64,000 bases of DNA, from positions 291,123 to 355,122 of the forward strand of contig CAKRZO010000002.1 in the NCBI GenBank assembly GCA_934433135.1, read 5' to 3'. Under the pieces are notes generated by a model. The model was not told the DNA's origin, searched no databases, and saw nothing but the letters and a program-made list of their open reading frames with translations. The position numbers and the translations under genes are program-made. Below, in pieces: positions 60,210 to 64,000 of this stretch. The stretch is from an uncultured Acetatifactor sp. Its GTDB lineage: Bacteria > Bacillota > Clostridia > Lachnospirales > Lachnospiraceae. Every line of letters starts with the position of its first letter. Position 1 is the first letter of the stretch.

Positions 60210-61700
60210 ATGAAAAAAGGACAGGTTTATGAAGGAATAGTGGAACGGGTGGATTTCCCGAATAAAGGCATTGTAAAGGCGGAAAATGAGACCTGTATCG
60301 TAAAAAACAGCCTGCCCGGACAAAAGATCCGTTTTCAGGTAAATAAAGTAAGAAACGGAAAAGCAGAAGGAAGACTTTTGGAGGTAGTGGAGAACTCTTT
60401 TCTGGAAACGGGACATCCATGTTCTCATTTCGGAATCTGCGGAGGCTGTACGTATCTGCCGCTTCCTTATGAAGAGCAACTCCGCATTAAAGAAGAACAG
60501 GTGAAAAAACTTCTGGATCAGGCATTAAAAGCGCAGAAAACGGAGTGGATCTTTGAAGGAATCCGGAAAAGCCCGAAGGAATATGAGTATCGGAACAAGA
60601 TGGAGTTTTCTTTCGGAGATGAACAAAAAGATGGTCCTCTTACTTTGGGAATGCACAAAAGAGGAAGTTTTTATGATGTGGTAACGGTGGATGACTGTCG
60701 GATAGTGGATGAGGATTATCGAACGATTTTAAAAACAGTCTGGCAGTATTTTGAAGAGAGGAAGATTCCTTATTACCATCGCACAACCCATATCGGCTAT
60801 CTGCGTCATCTTTTGGTGCGTAAAGCCTCCAGAACCGGTGAAATTCTGGCAGCTTTGGTAACAACTTCCCAGGAAGTTGCCGGGTATTCTTCGGAAGAAT
60901 TGATCGACGGGTTTAAAGAAGCCTTGCTTTGTCTTGATCGGGAAGGAAGACTGAACGGGAAAATCGCCGGAATCTTACATATTACCAACGATGCACTTGC
61001 GGATGTGGTAAAAAGTGATACGACAGAGATTTTGTACGGTGCGGACTTCTTTTATGAAGAACTTCTGGGATTGGTGTTTAAAATATCGGTATTTTCTTTT
61101 TTTCAGACCAATTCATACGGGGCGGAAGTACTGTACCGCACGGTCAGGGAGTATGTGGGCAATCTCAGAGGAGCGGACAAGACGGTTTTTGACCTTTACA
61201 GCGGAACCGGCACCATTGCACAGCTGGCAGCTCCGGTAGCCGGCAAAGTAATCGGTGTGGAGATCGTGGAAGAGGCGGTGGATGCCGCACGGAAAAATGC
61301 CGCGCTTAACGGGCTTACCAATTGTGAGTTCATTGCCGGTGATGTGCTGAAGGTACTGGACGAAATTGAGGAGAAGCCGGATTTGATTATTCTGGATCCG
61401 CCCCGCGACGGCATTCATCCGAAGGCGCTTCCCAAGATCATCCGCTATGGGGTGGATCGAATCGTCTATATTTCCTGCAAGCCCACCAGCCTGGCAAGAG
61501 ATCTGGAAGTTTTCCTGGCAAACGGCTACCGGGTGGAAAGAGCCGTTGCCGTGGATCAGTTCCCCTGGACCGCGAATGTGGAGACTGTGTGCCTATTGAG
61601 CAACACCCAAAGACCAAAAAAAGAATCCTATATTACGCTTGATGTGGAGATGGAAGATTACTACCGCATCAAGACTGAAGGGAAGAATTCTACTACCTAA
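60210..61700 (+). CDS. rlmD: 23S rRNA (uracil-5-)-methyltransferase RlmD/RlmCD type, full length
   Basis: A 496-residue methyltransferase: N-terminal TRAM domain (about 1-60), Fe-S cysteines in CSHFGICGGC, SAM motif DLYSGTGTIAQL, LDPPRDGIHPK and catalytic Cys in YISCKPTSLARDL. Second member of the family in this window (see 1-660); Firmicutes often have two, which can modify different 23S uracils. Confidence 0.93.
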   Translation: MKKGQVYEGIVERVDFPNKGIVKAENETCIVKNSLPGQKIRFQVNKVRNGKAEGRLLEVVENSFLETGHPCSHFGICGGCTYLPLPYEEQLRIKEEQVKKLLDQALKAQKTEWIFEGIRKSPKEYEYRNKMEFSFGDEQKDGPLTLGMHKRGSFYDVVTVDDCRIVDEDYRTILKTVWQYFEERKIPYYHRTTHIGYLRHLLVRKASRTGEILAALVTTSQEVAGYSSEELIDGFKEALLCLDREGRLNGKIAGILHITNDALADVVKSDTTEILYGADFFYEELLGLVFKISVFSFFQTNSYGAEVLYRTVREYVGNLRGADKTVFDLYSGTGTIAQLAAPVAGKVIGVEIVEEAVDAARKNAALNGLTNCEFIAGDVLKVLDEIEEKPDLIILDPPRDGIHPKALPKIIRYGVDRIVYISCKPTSLARDLEVFLANGYRVERAVAVDQFPWTANVETVCLLSNTQRPKKESYITLDVEMEDYYRIKTEGKNSTT

Positions 61701-61737
61701 AGTTCAGCCTCACAATCGAATAGGAATTTGAATAGAT

Positions 61738-61775
61738 AAGCTGCAGATGCGGAAGTGATCCGAAATCTGCAGCTT
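61738..61775 (+). terminator. rlmD terminator
   Basis: Perfect 11-bp stem AAGCTGCAGAT/ATCTGCAGCTT followed by GTTTTGTTT. Confidence 0.75.
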
Positions 61776-61817
61776 GTTTTGTTTCAAGCCAAACGATTGA
61801 AAAAGGAGGACAAACAC

Positions 61818-62156
61818 ATGGCAAAGAAGAACGAACGGGAACTGAAGGTTTGTGCAATGAGCGGATACAACTACAAATCCGTTCCGGCGATCCGGTTGAT
61901 GGGGCAGTGGCTGGAAGCTGCCGGTTTCCATATCGGAGATCCGGTATTGGTCAAGTGTGAGGATGGAAAGCTCGTCATCAGCCTGGACACTGCAAGAGCG
62001 GAGCTGATGGAAGCTGAGAAGGCATTTATGGAAAAAGAAACCAGAAAGCTGCATGAACGTTTTCTGAAGGAAAAGAAAAAGCTCCACGCACAGTTTGTGG
62101 CAGAGCGGCAGGCAGAATATGCTAAGGATCAGGAGAGGGGGAAGGCCTATGTTTGA
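61818..62156 (+). CDS. SymE-like toxin-family protein
   Basis: A 112-residue protein whose first 60 residues (SVPAIRLMGQWLEAAGFHIG then DPVLVKCEDGKLVI) match the SymE/AbrB-like fold of E. coli SymE, an SOS-induced toxin. Here a charged helical tail of about 50 residues is added. AAAAAGGAGG precedes the ATG (a longer frame from 61755 is unlikely). Overlaps the next gene by 8 bp. Whether it is toxic is not known; many SymE-like genes in Clostridia sit on mobile elements. Confidence 0.75.
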   Translation: MAKKNERELKVCAMSGYNYKSVPAIRLMGQWLEAAGFHIGDPVLVKCEDGKLVISLDTARAELMEAEKAFMEKETRKLHERFLKEKKKLHAQFVAERQAEYAKDQERGKAYV

Positions 62157-62427
62157 TGCGAATGAGCTTTCCGTTCTGGATTCAAAGTATTTCTCTATTA
62201 TCTTTACAGATGCTTTTGATGTGACGATTATGAGTCGGAATACAGGGCACTTCTGGTTTATTCATAATCCAGAGTATCCTACACCGGGGACATGTATCAT
62301 TTTCCATAAGCATAAGGCATCACATCCATATCACCAGCACGGTCGCGCGAATAGTTTGAAGCAGGCTGTCCGGAGCATACAGAGTCACGACAGGTGGCAG
62401 ATGCAGGGCAGACCGTCTAAGAAATAA
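62149..62427 (+). CDS. unknown small protein coupled to the SymE-like gene
   Basis: A 92-residue soluble protein with His-rich stretch (IIFHKHKASHPYHQHGRANS). The ATG at 62149 lies inside the end of the SymE-like gene (GGGGAAGG upstream), so the two are translationally coupled. No family recognised. Terminator at 62454. Confidence 0.65.
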   Translation: MFDANELSVLDSKYFSIIFTDAFDVTIMSRNTGHFWFIHNPEYPTPGTCIIFHKHKASHPYHQHGRANSLKQAVRSIQSHDRWQMQGRPSKK

Positions 62428-62453
62428 AATCGAATACAGAGGCACACAGCAAA

Positions 62454-62488
62454 AAAGGGAGCAGCATCCGGGCATGCCGCTCTCCTTT
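62454..62488 (+). terminator. terminator after the SymE-like pair
   Basis: AAAGGGAGCAGCAT with ATGCCGCTCTCCTTT (imperfect), followed by ATTTT; can also serve the convergent gene. Confidence 0.6.
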
Positions 62489-62516
62489 ATTTTAATCAGT
62501 CAGCAATCTTGAAGAA

Positions 62517-63128
62517 TCAATCCTTGTAGTAGAGATCTCGTGCCATTTTCTGGGCTGCCTTGATATCGGCGTATCCCTGGCTTTTTCCAAGATTTAATTC
62601 TTCGAGGATCTGTCCTTTTGAACGATTCTGGCCGAGAAGTTCAAGGATTCGGCCGTATTTGGGGTTGATGCCTTTTACTTCCGCAATCAGTTCCTTGATG
62701 ATGATACCGAGAAGTACGGTGTCTTCGAGAGAAGGTGTTTCTCCGGGTTCAAAGCCACTCTGATCTTCGTCGCCTTCGGCATCGTCCTGAAACTTGTTGT
62801 AAGACAGATCATCTTCGTGACCATTTTCCTTGAGGAAATCCTCTGTGCCGCCGGTCGCAATATATGTGCGAACCTGAGCGTTGAAGAATCGCATCCAATT
62901 ATCAAGGGTACCTGCTTGGATAGGAGCGAAAGCTACGGGGATTCTGTGACCGTTGATATTCCAGGTCTCGATGTTGTCTCTGATGATGGACTTGTCTTTG
63001 AACATGTCCTTCGTCATGAGCATCGGTGCAAGCTCTTCGTTCGCTGCTGGCGGAATGTTGTTGTACGGTTTCTTGTTTCCGTATTTACTCTGGTTTTCGT
63101 TGCTTGAGAAATTTTTACTCTGAAACAT
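62517..63128 (-). CDS. unknown protein with sigma-region-4-like C-terminal helix-turn-helix
   Basis: A 203-residue protein: Asn/Lys/Gln-rich start, a middle domain (VAFAPIQAGTLDNWMRFFNA), an acidic linker (DDAEGDEDQSG) and a C-terminal part (GRILELLGQNRSKGQILEEL then NLGKSQGYADIKAAQ) that reads like the helix-turn-helix of sigma factor region 4. Typical of plasmid or integrative-element cargo in Clostridia. AAGGAGGG precedes the ATG, and GGCCCT/AGGGCC (63135-63140/63151-63156) can fold over it. Confidence 0.6.
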   Translation of the reverse strand: MFQSKNFSSNENQSKYGNKKPYNNIPPAANEELAPMLMTKDMFKDKSIIRDNIETWNINGHRIPVAFAPIQAGTLDNWMRFFNAQVRTYIATGGTEDFLKENGHEDDLSYNKFQDDAEGDEDQSGFEPGETPSLEDTVLLGIIIKELIAEVKGINPKYGRILELLGQNRSKGQILEELNLGKSQGYADIKAAQKMARDLYYKD

Positions 63129-63214
63129 AATTCGGGCCCTCCTTCGACCCAGGGCCGAAACGGAAGGTCCGAACTATGTCGCTGTGAACGTTATAGATTT
63201 GTACGCAAAATAAA

Positions 63215-63276
63215 ATCGGTGGAAGGCATACAAATCGAACGGAAAATCCGTTTCGGTTTGCATCCTTTCCACCGAT
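63215..63276. repeat. large hairpin upstream of the sigma-like gene
   Basis: Perfect outer arms ATCGGTGGAA/TTCCACCGAT, imperfect middle, perfect inner AACGGA-AAA-TCCGTT. Could be a terminator or a mobile-element end. Confidence 0.55.
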
Positions 63277-63387
63277 GGTCAGGCTGCATTACGCATTAAT
63301 GGTTATTTGGTTGTGATCCTACTGCCCGGAGTAGGAATTGCAGCGGGAATTAAATGAAATATTTATCTGCGGGTTGAATGAAAAGGT

Positions 63388-63565
63388 AAATTCCACATGT
63401 AAAATTAAATTCCACACTGAAGACTAAGTTCTATATTAAAAGGGATTGACAGCTGTTGGTAAGTCTGGTAATGTAGAACTTAGCTACTTTATGCCCCATG
63501 ATTACGAAAAGAGAGTATGCAGTCGCTGGCCTGTGGAAGGTGAGCCGGTAAGACTAAGTTCCACA
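63388..63565. repeat. short direct repeats, probable mobile-element end remnant
   Basis: AAATTCCACA at 63388-63397 and 63407-63416, AAGTTCCACA at 63556-63565, and related CTAAGTTCTA / TAGAACTTAG in opposite orientation nearby. Clusters of such repeats occur at the ends of some insertion sequences. Otherwise 63277-63782 holds no gene I can support. Confidence 0.35.
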
Positions 63566-63782
63566 AGTCTACTGCTGTAAATATGGAGTTTGATTGTCTC
63601 AGATTCGCAGATTTATCTATGGTTATAAAGTGCTAATGCGCCTGTCAAGTGTGTTTCATGGCACAAGGGGCTCTGCCCCATGATTCCATGTTCCGTTTGG
63701 CAGGCCTTTTTCGTATAGATCCGTTTCGGCGATCACAAGGTTGCTTCCCCGTCTTCAGCCCCAAAGTTGAATGTGATAAATT

Positions 63783-63935
63783 TTACTTTTTCATCAGATC
63801 AGGGGTGAGACAGACCTTATCAGGAGCCACTTCCTGAATGCCGAGGGCATTCATAAGCGATTTCGAAAGCATCATTTTAGCAAGAGCAAAAGGTGTCATT
63901 CCTCCCAGACTTCCTCTCGGAGAACTGATGTTGTA
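63783..63935 (-). pseudogene. C-terminal fragment of a transposase (IS30-like wording)
   Basis: A 50-codon reverse frame without start, bounded upstream by a stop, reads YNISSPRGSLGGMTPFALAK and ends LGIQEVAPDKVCLTPDLMKK. The N-x-x-PR-x-x-LGGxTPF pattern is the usual end of DDE-type transposases. The catalytic part is absent from the window, so this is a remnant of an insertion sequence. Confidence 0.55.
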
Positions 63936-64000
63936 TCATAAAAGTTGACACCACATTCTCAAGGATTTTGATATAATCATAATCAATACGAGAACAGGAG

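Noticed and set aside
25021..63280. CRISPR array
   Set aside because: The repeats found are inverted-repeat elements at scattered sites, not regularly spaced direct repeats, and no cas gene is present.
63649..63837. Plus-strand open frame of 62 codons
   Set aside because: No binding site or family look, and its end overlaps the clear reverse-strand transposase tail.
63945..63977. TTGACA ... TATAAT promoter near the window end
   Set aside because: The spacer is 21 bp, too long. The TATAAT does have a TG one base upstream (extended -10), but the gene it would serve is outside the window.

Overview
The window looks like a chromosomal stretch from a spore-forming Lachnospiraceae-type clostridium (Firmicutes). 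It carries a complete spoIIIAA-AH operon, spoIVB, Firmicutes-type class III fructose-1,6-bisphosphatase, an Asp23-nusB-xseA-xseB-ispA-dxs-tlyA-nadK-argR-recN cluster in clostridial order, strong AGGAGG-type ribosome binding sites and TTGACA/TATAAT-type promoters. Exact genus cannot be named from the sequence alone.

Layout. 1-6.7 kb: end of an RlmD-type methyltransferase, a large membrane protein, and a MarR-regulated heterodimeric ABC exporter. 6.9-9.9 kb: SGNH hydrolase, MscL with a zinc-ribbon tail, a MITE, tRNA-Arg(CCG) and an SH3-repeat protein. 9.9-14.6 kb: an AT-rich catabolic cassette (short-chain dehydrogenase, glycyl radical enzyme and its activase) divergent from an AraC regulator. 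14.7-21.2 kb: a helical protein, NADP-glutamate dehydrogenase, DUF1624 acyltransferase, TrkH-TrkA potassium uptake and a stand-alone glycyl radical cofactor. 21.4-26.7 kb: the spoIIIA operon. 26.9-41.2 kb: prfC, a transglutaminase lipoprotein, then the Asp23-to-spoIVB housekeeping and sporulation run. 41.3-43.4 kb: an accessory patch in the place where spo0A usually follows spoIVB. It has a DUF3791-DUF3990-DUF3791 toxin-antitoxin-like trio and two broken genes. 43.5-61.7 kb: typA, an OB-fold protein, cobalamin adenosyltransferase, dapA-dapB, fbp, cold-shock protein, EIIC-like permease, SpoIIQ-like LytM protein, YerC regulator, an orphan solute-binding protein, PcrA and a full-length RlmD. 61.8-64 kb: an accessory end with a SymE-like gene, two unknown genes, and a transposase remnant.

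Two families of dispersed non-coding elements stand out. Family A (about 53-185 bp) is a MITE: 14-bp terminal inverted repeats and, in two copies, 8-bp target duplications. Family B (about 130 bp) sits directly upstream of genes inside or at the start of operons (spoIIIAG, dxs, recN, EIIC). It has a large palindrome, two or three further hairpins, and a loop-to-tail pairing that is preserved by compensatory changes between copies. In three copies this pairing is mutually exclusive with a hairpin just before the ribosome binding site. It is the strongest candidate here for an undescribed system, followed by the DUF3990 trio and the unassigned glycyl radical enzyme cassette.

All functional calls come from reading the sequence and recalling family motifs. 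No database search was run.
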